A stretch of 38,312 nucleotides of DNA from Gammaproteobacteria bacterium (GCA_007694905.1 REEU01000166.1:1-38312); one strand, 5' to 3'. Counted from the first letter of the stretch, positions 8,142 through 16,183 are shown. The notes: generated by a model from the sequence alone, not told the origin. Made by a program: numbers and translations.

Positions 8142-8879
8142 TCAGAATGCATCGGGCGGCGCGAGCATTTCGGCCACGTGCAGTGCCCGGACGGGGCGGC
8201 CGACCCGGAGCAGCCGCCCTTCCAGATTCAACAGGCAGCCGAGATCACCGGCGACCACCGTAGTCGCTCCGCTGCGCTCGATGCTGGCCAGCTTGTCGTC
8301 GACCATGGCGCCGGAGATGTCCGGATACTTGACGCAGAACGTTCCGCCGAAGCCGCAGCATACCGTAGCGGTGTCCATCTCCATCACCGCGACCCCTGCT
8401 GCGGCCAGCAGCGCACGAGGCTGCTCGCGGACGCCGAGTTCCCGCAAACCGGAGCAGGCGTCGTGATAGGTCACGGCCGCATCGCCCGATGCGGCAACCG
8501 GTGACGGCTCGAAGCCGAGCTCGTCGACGAGGAAGCTGGTGAGCTCGAATGCCCGGGCCGCAAGCGTTACCGCTTCAGCGTGACGCGGATGATCCACTCC
8601 GAGCACGGCAGGAAACTGCCTGAGCATGCCTGTGCAGGAACCGGACGGCGCCACCACCGCATCGATGCCCGCGAAGGCGTCGAGCACGTCGAGGGCCAGC
8701 GCGCGCGCGCTGGCGCGATCACCGCTGTTCCAAGCCGGCTGACCACAGCAGGTCTGCGGCTCCGGCACGACCACCTCACATCCGGCGGCCTCCAGCAGGC
8801 GGATACTGGCGAAAGCCACCTCAGGGCGGAAAAAATCCACCAGGCAGGTCACGAACAGGCCAACTCGGCGCCGGGTCAT
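8142..8879 (-). CDS. lutA: Lactate utilization protein A (CCG-domain Fe-S protein)
   Basis: A 245-residue cysteine-rich-domain protein with the two CCG motifs expected of LutA, GlcF and heterodisulfide-reductase-like subunits: TCCGQPAWNSGD (residues 43-54) and VCCGFGGTFCVKYP. First gene of the lut cluster. The ATG at 8879 is supported by a strong ribosome site (GGAAAGGAGGCTCT); the upstream in-frame extension lies in non-coding sequence. It is divergent from the esterase gene at 9026, and the 146-base gap must hold both promoters and contains a perfect dyad at 8985-9006. Confidence 0.93.
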   Translation of the reverse strand: MTRRRVGLFVTCLVDFFRPEVAFASIRLLEAAGCEVVVPEPQTCCGQPAWNSGDRASARALALDVLDAFAGIDAVVAPSGSCTGMLRQFPAVLGVDHPRHAEAVTLAARAFELTSFLVDELGFEPSPVAASGDAAVTYHDACSGLRELGVREQPRALLAAAGVAVMEMDTATVCCGFGGTFCVKYPDISGAMVDDKLASIERSGATTVVAGDLGCLLNLEGRLLRVGRPVRALHVAEMLAPPDAF

Positions 8880-8984
8880 AGAGCCTCCTTTCCAACAAAC
8901 CGCTGAACATGCATCGTCTGCAGCCTGCCCGTCATGTGCCAGTCTATCCCGTCGGGCCGCCCCTCGTCCTGGCACAGCCCGCGC

Positions 8985-9006
8985 GGAACGACGTATGCTT
9001 CGTTCC
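8985..9006. promoter_or_regulatory. Inverted repeat over a -10-like sequence (possible operator)
   Basis: GGAACGA (8985-8991) and TCGTTCC (9000-9006) are perfect inverted arms around an 8-base spacer that contains TATGCT, a plausible -10 for the plus-strand esterase gene 20 bases downstream. The size and symmetry suit a TetR- or MarR-type dimer site, but no regulator gene is adjacent. Confidence 0.4.
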
Positions 9007-9025
9007 ATTCACGAGGAGAGACGCC

Positions 9026-9955
9026 ATGCCCCTGGAACCCGCCACAGCCGCCCTGCTCAATCAACTCGCCGAAGCCGGCGGGCCGACGATCGACCAGCTC
9101 ACGCCCGCCGAAGGCCGCGCCATGTACCGGATGATGCAACCCCCCGGGGACGACATCGCGGTGGGCGGCGTCGAGAATCGACAGATCTCTGGACCGGGAG
9201 CTTCCATTCCGATCCGCATCTACCGTCCGCAGGGCAGCGGGCCGTTTCCGGTGCACGTGCACTTCCACGGCGGCGGCTGGGTGATCGGAGATCTTGAGAC
9301 CCACGATGCAGACTGCCGGCAGCTATGCCAGCTTGCGGACGTCATCGTTGTCGCCGTGGATTATCGGCTGGCGCCGGAGCACCGCTATCCCGCGGCCGTC
9401 GAGGACTGCTACGCCGCCACCGTCTGGGCCGCGGCCCACGGCGGCGAGTTTGGCGGACGTGAGGGCCCTGTCAGCGTCGGAGGGGACAGCGCCGGCGGTA
9501 ATCTCGCCGCGGTCGTCAGCCGCCTGGCGCGGGACCGGAATGGTCCCGGGATCAACCTTCAGCTGCTGCTCTATCCGGTGGTCGACGCCGCCATGGATAC
9601 GCCCTCCTACACGGAAAACGGCGACGGCTACATGCTCACACGGCAAGGCATGGAGTGGTTCTGGACCCAATATTGTCCGGACCCGGCCCAGCGGCTGGAG
9701 CCGGATGCCAGTCCGCTGCGCGCATCCGACCTGTCGGGGCTGCCGCCGGCGCTGGTCATGACCGCCGAATTCGATCCGTTGCGCGACGAGGGCGAAAGCT
9801 ATGCCCAGCGCCTGACGGAGGCCGGCGTCGAGGTCACCTGCGAACGCTACGCAGGACTGATCCACGGATTCTTCTCCCAGGCCCGCAACATTCCTGCGGC
9901 CCGCCCGGCCCTGGAAGCCGCCGCTGCCGCCATTCGTGCGGCCCACGCCGGCTGA
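9026..9955 (+). CDS. Alpha/beta hydrolase, HSL-family esterase/lipase
   Basis: A 309-residue carboxylesterase of the hormone-sensitive-lipase (bacterial family IV) group. The oxyanion motif HGGGW is at residues 81-85 and the nucleophile S155 lies in GDSAGG (153-158). The acid D is in AEFDPLRDEGE and the histidine in GLIHGFFS. VDYRLAPEHRYPA (111-123) is a family hallmark. No signal peptide, so cytoplasmic; it would cleave short- to medium-chain esters. The ATG at 9026 follows GAGGAGAG. It is the first gene of a tight plus-strand cluster (gaps 10, 2 and 13 bases). Confidence 0.93.
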   Translation: MPLEPATAALLNQLAEAGGPTIDQLTPAEGRAMYRMMQPPGDDIAVGGVENRQISGPGASIPIRIYRPQGSGPFPVHVHFHGGGWVIGDLETHDADCRQLCQLADVIVVAVDYRLAPEHRYPAAVEDCYAATVWAAAHGGEFGGREGPVSVGGDSAGGNLAAVVSRLARDRNGPGINLQLLLYPVVDAAMDTPSYTENGDGYMLTRQGMEWFWTQYCPDPAQRLEPDASPLRASDLSGLPPALVMTAEFDPLRDEGESYAQRLTEAGVEVTCERYAGLIHGFFSQARNIPAARPALEAAAAAIRAAHAG

Positions 9956-9965
9956 GGACGCGTCC

Positions 9966-10253
9966 ATGCTGTTTGTTCTCTACTGTCGGGACCGCAATGG
10001 CGCGGGTTCGCTGCGCCAAGCGAACCGCCCGGCACACCTCGAGTGGGCCAAAAGGCAGACAGGGATCCGCATGGCCGGTCCTCTGCTCGATGACGACGAG
10101 CAGATGATCGGTAGTCTGTTCGTGATCGAAGCCGAAGATCGCAGCGCTATCGAACAGTTGCATGCCAGCGATCCCTACGCGAAGGCGGGCCTTTTCGAGC
10201 ACGTGGATATCCATCGTTTCCGCTGGCTGCTCGGCGACGGTCCCGCCCGCTGA
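9966..10253 (+). CDS. YciI-family protein
   Basis: A 95-residue protein with the ferredoxin-like YciI fold pattern: an N-terminal FVLYCRDRNGAG strand, RPAHLEWAK with the conserved histidine, MAGPLLDDD, GSLFVIEAEDR and DPYAKAGLF near the C terminus. Members have a conserved His-Asp pair and a possible catalytic pocket, but their function is largely unknown. The ATG at 9966 lies 10 bases after the esterase stop. The next gene begins two bases after its stop, so the cluster is probably co-translated. Confidence 0.9.
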   Translation: MLFVLYCRDRNGAGSLRQANRPAHLEWAKRQTGIRMAGPLLDDDEQMIGSLFVIEAEDRSAIEQLHASDPYAKAGLFEHVDIHRFRWLLGDGPAR

Positions 10254-10255
10254 CA

Positions 10256-11197
10256 TTGCGCGTTCTCTATCACTACGCTGCCGGCCCTGTCCTGCAGGCG
10301 CGCCTCGCCCGTCTCGCAGACGAGGGCATCGAGGTGCAGACCTGCAGTGAGCTGGATGACGCCCGCTTCTTCGATCTGCTGCCGGAGACTGATGTCATCT
10401 GGCACTGCCTGAGGCCCATCGATGCGGACGTCCTGGCTGCCGCCCCGCGGCTGCGTATGATTCAGAAGATCGGTGTCGGCGTGAACACCATCGATCTGGA
10501 CGCAGCGCAGGCCCGAGAGATCGCCGTGTGCAATCTGCCGGGCAGCAACAGTCGCGCGGTGGCCGAGCACACCCTGGGTCTGATGCTGGCCGTGCTGCGC
10601 AAGCTCGTCACGTTCGACAGCCTCACGCGCAGCGGTCGGGGATGGGATCGGCCTCCCGCGCTCGAGGATACCCTCGGAGAAATCGCCGGACGCAGCGTGG
10701 GGCTGATCGGATACGGCGCCGTACCGCGGCTGCTTGCACCCATCCTCGACGCCATGGGTGCAAGGGTCGCCTACTGCAACCGCAGTGAGCCGCGCGAGGC
10801 CACCGGTGAGAGGATGACGCTGGACGCGCTGCTTGCGAGCTCCGACATCATCTCGCTGCATCTGCCGCTGCAACCGGAGACGCAACACCTCCTGAACGCA
10901 ACTCGGCTTCAGCGCATGCGTCCCGGCGCGATCCTGATCAACACCTCAAGAGGCGGACTCATTGACACGGAGGCCTTGCTCACGGCACTGACGGATCATC
11001 TCGGTGGCGCTGGCCTGGACGTATTCCAGACGGAACCCCTGCCCGCCGACCACGCCCTGCGGCAATGCGACAACGTGGTGCTCTCACCCCACGTTGCGTG
11101 GCTTACCCAGGAAACTCTGGCGCGATCCGTCGCCGCCGCAGCCGACAACTGTCATCGGCTCGCCCGCGGCGAGCCGCTTGCGAACCGCATCGTCTGA
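10256..11197 (+). CDS. D-isomer-specific 2-hydroxyacid dehydrogenase family protein
   Basis: A 313-residue NAD(P)-dependent dehydrogenase. Catalytic residues are visible: R232 in NTSRGGLID, E260 in FQTEPLP and H279 in SPHVAW. The nucleotide loop is GYGAVP (152-157), whereas the family norm is GxGxxG, so the last glycine is replaced by proline. The only good start is a TTG at 10256, two bases after the preceding stop, which implies translational coupling and modest expression. It would interconvert a 2-oxoacid and a D-2-hydroxyacid; the substrate is unknown. Lactate or glyoxylate metabolism would fit the nearby lut genes but is only inferred. Confidence 0.88.
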   Translation: MRVLYHYAAGPVLQARLARLADEGIEVQTCSELDDARFFDLLPETDVIWHCLRPIDADVLAAAPRLRMIQKIGVGVNTIDLDAAQAREIAVCNLPGSNSRAVAEHTLGLMLAVLRKLVTFDSLTRSGRGWDRPPALEDTLGEIAGRSVGLIGYGAVPRLLAPILDAMGARVAYCNRSEPREATGERMTLDALLASSDIISLHLPLQPETQHLLNATRLQRMRPGAILINTSRGGLIDTEALLTALTDHLGGAGLDVFQTEPLPADHALRQCDNVVLSPHVAWLTQETLARSVAAAADNCHRLARGEPLANRIV

Positions 11198-11210
11198 GCA
11201 GGAGTCCGAC

Positions 11211-11531
11211 ATGAACGACGCTCTCACACCGATGGATGCCCTGGCGGCGCGGGTCGAAGAGCTGATCATCCTCCTGGAAACGGCAAGGGAGCCCTACTGG
11301 GTACGTTGGATGCAGCGCGCTCTGGAACGAATCGATGCCAATCAGCTCGCGGGCGTATCTCAGGTGCTGGCCGCATACGGTGGGCAGGACTCCTTCAGCG
11401 ACCTGGAAGTCGCCCAGGACCTTGCCGTCACAGCGCCCCATCGGCATCGCGCGCTGAACGAACGACTCGTCGAGCTGCGCACCGAGATTCACCAACTGGC
11501 CAACACCGTCGCGTCCGGCACCGCGTCCTGA
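11211..11531 (+). CDS. Small conserved hypothetical protein (possibly DUF6966-like)
   Basis: A 106-residue soluble helical protein, last in the esterase cluster, with CAGGAG nine bases before its ATG. Segments such as PYWVRWMQRALERI, VLAAYGGQDSFSDL and LNERLVELRTEIHQLA resemble small proteins I recall as DUF6966, but I cannot confirm that. No catalytic motif is evident. It ends two bases before the convergent MaoC gene. Confidence 0.75.
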   Translation: MNDALTPMDALAARVEELIILLETAREPYWVRWMQRALERIDANQLAGVSQVLAAYGGQDSFSDLEVAQDLAVTAPHRHRALNERLVELRTEIHQLANTVASGTAS

Positions 11532-11533
11532 TT

Positions 11534-11956
11534 TCAGGGGTCGACGCGGGCCGTGGCGGTGCCCGAGAGCACCTCGACGTCGTCCTGATTGCGGGTGGAG
11601 ACCGCGAGGTCCACGAGCCGGACGCCAGCTTCCTCGCGCAGTGCCTGGACCGTAGCGATCGCCTTGAGATCATCGCCGGGCCAGACCTGAGCGGTGAAGC
11701 GGACCCCGAACTTCGTCAGCCGGCCATCGCCCACGTAATCGGTGAGCATCGCACCGGTCATGCCCATGGTCAGCATGCCGTGGGCAAAGACACTGGGATA
11801 ACCGGCCACTTCCCGGGTGTAGAGATCGTCTGTATGCAGCGGGTTGTAGTCGCCGGAGGCGCCTGCGTACTGGACCAGCTGGGTACGCTTGAGATCCTCG
11901 ACGAGGGTCGCGGAGTGGGTCATGCCAACCTCGAGTTCACTTGCCTTCAGCGCCAT
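11534..11956 (-). CDS. MaoC-family (R)-specific enoyl-CoA hydratase
   Basis: A 140-residue single hot-dog-fold protein. The hydratase-2 motif is intact: ASGDYNPLHTD, with the Asp and His of the catalytic pair, followed by FAHGMLTMGMTG and later RFTAQVWPGDDL. Such proteins hydrate trans-2-enoyl-CoA and often pair with a second hot-dog subunit. The preceding gene encodes a FAS1-like partner that ends 11 bases upstream, so a two-subunit hydratase is likely. ATG 11956 has an AGGAGAAG ribosome site. Confidence 0.92.
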   Translation of the reverse strand: MALKASELEVGMTHSATLVEDLKRTQLVQYAGASGDYNPLHTDDLYTREVAGYPSVFAHGMLTMGMTGAMLTDYVGDGRLTKFGVRFTAQVWPGDDLKAIATVQALREEAGVRLVDLAVSTRNQDDVEVLSGTATARVDP

Positions 11957-11967
11957 GTGTCTTCTCC

Positions 11968-12462
11968 TCACTGAGTCGCCGGACGTTCGGTGCGCACGCC
12001 CACGCCGCGGGCCGTGACCAAGAGTTCACCATGCTGGTCCCGATACTCGGTGACGGTCTCGGAGAAAATCAGCTTGCCGCCGCGCCGCCCTTCCTTCTCC
12101 CAGGTTTTGCCAGGCTTCACCGTGGCCGTCAGGACGTCGCCTACCCTGGGATGACGGTGGTATTCGAAGTGCTGCTCAGCGTGCAGCGTGCCCTGGTTAC
12201 CGCCGCCACCGCTGCTGCTCCCCTTCTTGACGCCGGTGGGTTCCTTGCCGGACCCGAACCAGGGCTGGCCAATCTTCGGGCGCAGGGAATAGCCGGGATC
12301 GAACTGCGCCGACGCCTGCATGAACGTGGGCGGCGCGATGATGGAACCGGGCTCCGTCTTCGCGGCGTACTCGGCGTCATGGTAGACCGGATTCGCATCG
12401 CCTACCGAGCGCGCGAACATCATGATGTGACTGGCTTCAATGGGAAATCGGTCGACGGCCAT
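11968..12462 (-). CDS. MaoC-like N-terminal (FAS1-like) dehydratase subunit
   Basis: A 164-residue hot-dog-fold protein of the MaoC_dehydrat_N/FAS1-like group. The N-terminal region reads FARSVGDANPVYHD (residues 16-29), then IIAPPTFMQA and RVGDVLTATV. Unusually, an insert carries a GSSSGGGG run (81-88), probably a flexible loop. Related heteromeric hydratases such as mycobacterial HadAB and ChsH1/ChsH2 pair a chain like this with a MaoC chain like the next gene. The substrate is unknown, but a bulky acyl-CoA is possible given the neighbouring crotonase. Confidence 0.85.
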   Translation of the reverse strand: MAVDRFPIEASHIMMFARSVGDANPVYHDAEYAAKTEPGSIIAPPTFMQASAQFDPGYSLRPKIGQPWFGSGKEPTGVKKGSSSGGGGNQGTLHAEQHFEYHRHPRVGDVLTATVKPGKTWEKEGRRGGKLIFSETVTEYRDQHGELLVTARGVGVRTERPATQ

Positions 12463-12551
12463 GGGCTCACCTCACTGCATGCATTGGCTTGCAGTATTCC
12501 GCATCCATGGCGCGACGGGCAACCAAGCAGGCGCTTTGCACGCTGAGACGG

Positions 12552-13337
12552 TCAGCGCCCCTGCCAGCGCGGCGGTCGCTTCTCGAGAAATGCCCGCAAC
12601 CCCTCCTTCTTGTCCTCTGTTTCGCACAACGCACCCTGGGCGAACTTTTCCAGCGCCAGACCCGACGCAAGGCTCCCGTCCATGCCGGAGTGGACCATGG
12701 CCTTCATGAACTGAGGCACGAAGGGCGCGAAACCCGCCAGATGGTCCGCCATACGGCGGACTTCCGACAGCAGTTCTTCAGGAGCCACCACCCGCGTGAC
12801 GAGACCGATACGCAAGGCGTGTTCGGCGTCGATGGGCTCGCCCATGAGCAGCATGTGCAGGCCCCAACCACGGCCCACGATACGTGGCAGCCGCTGTGTG
12901 GCGCCGCCTCCGGGAATGATGCCGAGCCTGCCCTCCGGCGTTGCGAAGCTGGCGTTGGTACTGGCCACGCGCAGGTCACAGCCGAGCGCCACTTCGAGCC
13001 CGCCGCCGAAGCAGATACCGTTGATGGCGGCAATGGTCGGCTTGGGCGTGCGTTCGAGCCGCGCTGCAAGTCCCTGCACGATGGGCTCGAGCGCCTTCTT
13101 CAGATCCCGGTGTTCCACCTCGCCGAGATCCGAGCCGGATGCGAAGGCCTTGTCCCCCGAACCGGTGATGGTGATGACCCGTACGTCCGGGTCCTCGGCG
13201 GCAGCGGCCACCGCCGCATGCAGCTCCTCCAGCGTGGCGAGGGAAATGGCATTACGCTTGTGCGGCCGGTTGATGGTGATCAGGCCCATGGGACCCTGCA
13301 CCTCGTAGGCCAGCTCCTGATAATCAGTGTCTGTCAT
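12552..13337 (-). CDS. Enoyl-CoA hydratase (crotonase)
   Basis: A 261-residue crotonase. Both catalytic glutamates of the classical hydratase appear present: one in FGGGLEVALGCD and one in FATPEGRLGIIPG, followed by the usual GGGATQRLPR. Oxyanion-hole residues are in AFASGSDLGEV. It should perform syn hydration of 2-enoyl-CoA in beta-oxidation. ATG 13337 is chosen with GGAGACGGGG just upstream; a GTG four codons earlier is possible. It shares the minus-strand cluster with the MaoC pair, 89 bases downstream, and with the AsmA-like gene, 23 bases upstream. Confidence 0.92.
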   Translation of the reverse strand: MTDTDYQELAYEVQGPMGLITINRPHKRNAISLATLEELHAAVAAAAEDPDVRVITITGSGDKAFASGSDLGEVEHRDLKKALEPIVQGLAARLERTPKPTIAAINGICFGGGLEVALGCDLRVASTNASFATPEGRLGIIPGGGATQRLPRIVGRGWGLHMLLMGEPIDAEHALRIGLVTRVVAPEELLSEVRRMADHLAGFAPFVPQFMKAMVHSGMDGSLASGLALEKFAQGALCETEDKKEGLRAFLEKRPPRWQGR

Positions 13338-13360
13338 CCCCGTCTCCACGAACGATCCAT

Positions 13361-14110
13361 TCAGAACGGCGAGATCTGCCGCATGCGCTCACGCAGGCGG
13401 TCAGCTTCCTCTTCTGCGCGGCCACGCAGTTCCTCACCACGTTCCTCGAGTTGCTCCCGCACGCGCCCCTCGGCCATGCTGGTGAGCACCACGGCAATGA
13501 GCGGTTCGAGCACCTGCTGCAGCACCTGTCCGATGCTGGCGCCGTTGGATCGACGACCGACCTCAGTGAGCTCGATGTCCGGTACCCGAACGGCTACCGC
13601 TCCCAGGCGTGCCGCAGTCACGCTGGCCTCGGTATCCGTGAGCGTGAAGCGCTCGATGATGAGCTGGGGGCCGGCGGCCTCTTCATCTTCCGCAGGAGGC
13701 GGCGTGGCGGCCCGCACGTTGCGCAGAATCACCTGCAGGTTGGTATCGCGCAGATCACGGCTCTGGGCATGCACCTCCGCTCCCTCGATCTCGATGACGT
13801 CGATGATGACCGGGTCGTCCAACACGCCCAGCGGCCGCAGCGCGATCTCAATCCGTCCGACCTGCATGGCGTAGTCGCCGTCGTAGCCGTCCGGGTTCGC
13901 GACCCTAAGACCGCGAATCGCACCGCGTCCGGACAGCAGCGACAGACTGACACTGTCTACCGTGACGGCGACGCCGGTGTACTGCGGCCCATAGGTCTCG
14001 ATCCCGTCCTTGACCCAGCCGTCCAGGCGCTGGGTCACCACGACGACCGCGATGACCGCCAGGACGACGATCACGCCAACCAGAATCCCCAACCAACGCA
14101 ACATGCTCAT
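13361..14110 (-). CDS. AsmA-like envelope protein
   Basis: A 249-residue protein with one N-terminal membrane anchor (residues about 4-27) and a periplasmic domain built of beta-strand repeats of the AsmA/DUF748 kind, for example VDSVSLSLLSGRGAIRG, GLRVANPDGYDG and VIDVIEIEG-like strands. It ends in an alternating Glu/Arg helix (REQLEERGEELRGRAEEEAD) that could form a coiled coil. AsmA-like proteins are linked to phospholipid transport and outer-membrane homeostasis; this is a short member. Its ATG overlaps the stop of the OmpA-like gene (ATGA at 14107-14110), so the two are co-translated. Confidence 0.75.
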   Translation of the reverse strand: MSMLRWLGILVGVIVVLAVIAVVVVTQRLDGWVKDGIETYGPQYTGVAVTVDSVSLSLLSGRGAIRGLRVANPDGYDGDYAMQVGRIEIALRPLGVLDDPVIIDVIEIEGAEVHAQSRDLRDTNLQVILRNVRAATPPPAEDEEAAGPQLIIERFTLTDTEASVTAARLGAVAVRVPDIELTEVGRRSNGASIGQVLQQVLEPLIAVVLTSMAEGRVREQLEERGEELRGRAEEEADRLRERMRQISPF

Positions 14111-15108
14111 TCCTCGTTCAATGCGCCGACCGTGATCGCCACCACACGACGATTACGTTGCCGGCCGGCTTCGGTGTCATTGCTCGCCACGGGCTGCTGC
14201 TCGCCGCGCCCCACGGTCGTGATTCGGGAGATGTCGATGCCGGCAGCGACGAGGTGGTCGCGTACCGCATGGGCACGACCTTCCGACAGGGTCTGATTAT
14301 AAGTCCGAGAGCCCCGATCGTCGGTGTGACCCTCGAGCCGCGCAGTCGCATCGGGGTGGCGCCGCATGAAGCGGACCATGCGCTCGAGATCATCCCGATG
14401 CGCTCGGCGCAGCGTCTTCGAATCGAACTCGAACTCGAATACCAGTTCCAGGCGTGGCGTCTGTGCAGCCTGCGGAGCGAGGGCCAGCGGCGATGGCGGC
14501 ACCGCTGCCGGCGGATCCGCAGTCGGAGGAGCAGCCGCTTCGGGCGCGGGCGGACGCCGCGGCGCGGACGCACGCGGATTCATGACGTAACGGAGCCCGA
14601 GTGTCGCAACCGGCCGAAACCTGGACTCGTCCAAGTCGAACTGGCCGCGGGCGTCAAATGCAACGCTGATGTGATCGCTGATAACCCGCTGCACCCCGGC
14701 GCCGAAGCTCAGCGCCATGCCGTTGTCGTTGGACGCCCCCGAGAACCTGTAGCGGCTGTGGTGGAGCCCGCCCACCAGAAACGGGTCCAGGGCGTTGCGG
14801 GCCAGTCGATAGCGCGTGTCGAGACGCAGGCTCATCACGTCCACATCCGGACCACCCTGGCCACGAGCGCTGGTCTCGCCATAGGCCGCATGCAGCGATA
14901 AATCGATGCGGTCATAGAAAGTGCGTCCGATCCCGAGACTGGCGGCGGCCACGCCGTTGAGGTCGCGCCCGCGGTCCTTGCCGAGCACGACCAAGCCCGG
15001 GATCAGAGAAAGCTCACCCGACGGAAGGGACTCTGCCACCGCATCACAGGCCAGGCATGTCGATACCAGCGCGATCAACAGCACGACTGCAGATTTGATC
15101 ATGGCCAT
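14107..15108 (-). CDS. OmpA-family outer-membrane protein
   Basis: A 333-residue protein with a signal peptide (residues 1 to about 27, ending near DAVAES), a beta-barrel-like region to about residue 195 (YRLARNALDPFLVGGLHHS; RPVATLGLRYVMNP), a Pro/Ala-rich linker, and a C-terminal OmpA peptidoglycan-binding domain. The latter has GHTDDRGSRTYNQTLSEGRA and GRGEQQPVASN, including the Asp and Arg that grip diaminopimelate. It probably tethers the outer membrane to peptidoglycan. ATG 15108 is preferred (AGCAGGAA upstream); an ATG at 15102 is possible. It is translationally coupled to the AsmA-like gene. Confidence 0.9.
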   Translation of the reverse strand: MAMIKSAVVLLIALVSTCLACDAVAESLPSGELSLIPGLVVLGKDRGRDLNGVAAASLGIGRTFYDRIDLSLHAAYGETSARGQGGPDVDVMSLRLDTRYRLARNALDPFLVGGLHHSRYRFSGASNDNGMALSFGAGVQRVISDHISVAFDARGQFDLDESRFRPVATLGLRYVMNPRASAPRRPPAPEAAAPPTADPPAAVPPSPLALAPQAAQTPRLELVFEFEFDSKTLRRAHRDDLERMVRFMRRHPDATARLEGHTDDRGSRTYNQTLSEGRAHAVRDHLVAAGIDISRITTVGRGEQQPVASNDTEAGRQRNRRVVAITVGALNEE

Positions 15109-15217
15109 CCGATTCCTGCTAACGGCGGTCGCGTGTCGCTTCAATGGACCCACGCTCATGGGCAGCAACGGGACACCGCCGCCACAGTATAGCTGGGATG
15201 TCGAGGCCAATTTCAGC

Positions 15218-15247
15218 TTGCGGCTGCGACGCCGGACTACTTATGCT
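15218..15247 (+). promoter_or_regulatory. Putative sigma-70 promoter for mscS
   Basis: TTGCGG (15218-15223) and TATGCT (15242-15247) are 18 bases apart, placing a start site about 40 bases before the mscS ATG. The -35 matches three of six positions and the -10 four of six, so this is tentative. Confidence 0.3.
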
Positions 15248-15294
15248 TTCCCTGGGGTTTCATGTCCATTTATACAACCAGGATACGGGGACGC

Positions 15295-16143
15295 ATGGAA
15301 ACAGATCTCGCATCAATCACCGACAATACCGCAGAGCTTGCGGATACCGCGATCGAACTCGGGCTCACCTACGGCCCGAACCTCCTGCTGGCCATCATCA
15401 CTCTGATCATCGGCCTGTGGTTGGTCAACAAAATTGTGGCGCTGATGGCGCGCGGCATGGACGCACGCAAGGTCGAAGCCACGCTCGCAGGGTTTCTCAG
15501 AAGCCTTGCCAACATCGGTCTCAAGCTTCTCCTGCTGCTCTCGGTCGCCGGCATGGTGGGCATCGAAACCACCTCGTTCATCGCCGTCCTCGCTGCTGCC
15601 GGTTTCGCCGTAGGCCTTGCCTTGCAAGGCAGTCTCGGCAACTTCGCGGGAGGCGTCCTGATCCTGCTTTTCCGGCCGTTCAAGGTCGGCGAGGTCATCG
15701 AGGCGCAGGGTGTCCTTGGATCGGTCAGCGAGATCCAGATCTTCAATACCATCCTCAAGACCTTCGACAATCGCACCATCATCATTCCCAACGGTGCCCT
15801 GTCCAATGACAAAATCGTCAACATGTCCCGTGAGGACAACCGCCGCGTCGAGTGGACGTTTGGAGTCAGCTACGACGACGACATCCGCAAGGTAAAGGAC
15901 GTACTGCTCGAGCAGCTCGGCAATGACGAGCGGATTCTGCCTGATCCAGCGGTCACCGTAGTGGTCAGCGAATTCGCCGACAGCTCGGTGGACTTCATGG
16001 TGCGGGCCTGGGTCAAGGCCGGCGATCTCTGGCCCGTGTTCTGGGACATGAACGAAAGCGTCAAGCAGGCTTTCGATGCCAACGGAATCAGCATTCCTTT
16101 CCCGCAGCGGGACGTGCACATCCATCAGAGCGAAGCCCAGTAA
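15295..16143 (+). CDS. mscS: Small-conductance mechanosensitive channel MscS
   Basis: A 282-residue protein that aligns by eye with E. coli MscS along its length. The pore helix TM3 has the Gly/Ala pattern FAVGLALQGSLGNFAGG, followed by RPFKVGEVIE and IIIPNGALSNDKIVN of the beta domain. The C terminus resembles E. coli (WDMNESVKQAFDANGISIPF). It opens under membrane tension to release solutes after osmotic downshock. The start at 15295 is chosen by alignment with the E. coli N terminus; an ATG 11 codons upstream exists. It ends just before a hairpin shared with the convergent envZ-like gene. Confidence 0.96.
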   Translation: METDLASITDNTAELADTAIELGLTYGPNLLLAIITLIIGLWLVNKIVALMARGMDARKVEATLAGFLRSLANIGLKLLLLLSVAGMVGIETTSFIAVLAAAGFAVGLALQGSLGNFAGGVLILLFRPFKVGEVIEAQGVLGSVSEIQIFNTILKTFDNRTIIIPNGALSNDKIVNMSREDNRRVEWTFGVSYDDDIRKVKDVLLEQLGNDERILPDPAVTVVVSEFADSSVDFMVRAWVKAGDLWPVFWDMNESVKQAFDANGISIPFPQRDVHIHQSEAQ

Positions 16144-16154
16144 GCGCCAAAAAA

Positions 16155-16183
16155 AACCCGCTGGGGCTTCGCCTCAGCGGGTT
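16155..16183. terminator. Rho-independent terminator between mscS and the envZ-like gene
   Basis: A 13-bp stem (16155-16167 with 16171-16183, one G-U pair) and a three-base loop directly follow the mscS stop. The run of eight A residues on its 5' side becomes a U-tract for minus-strand transcripts, so it is strongest for the ompR/envZ operon. On the plus side the following GTTGTTAG is poor, so mscS termination would be weaker. Confidence 0.8.

Noticed and set aside
12489-13874. Plus-strand 461-codon frame across the crotonase and AsmA-like genes
   Set aside because: It spans two genes and their junction, and its composition is typical of antisense frames (Arg, Ser and His rich).
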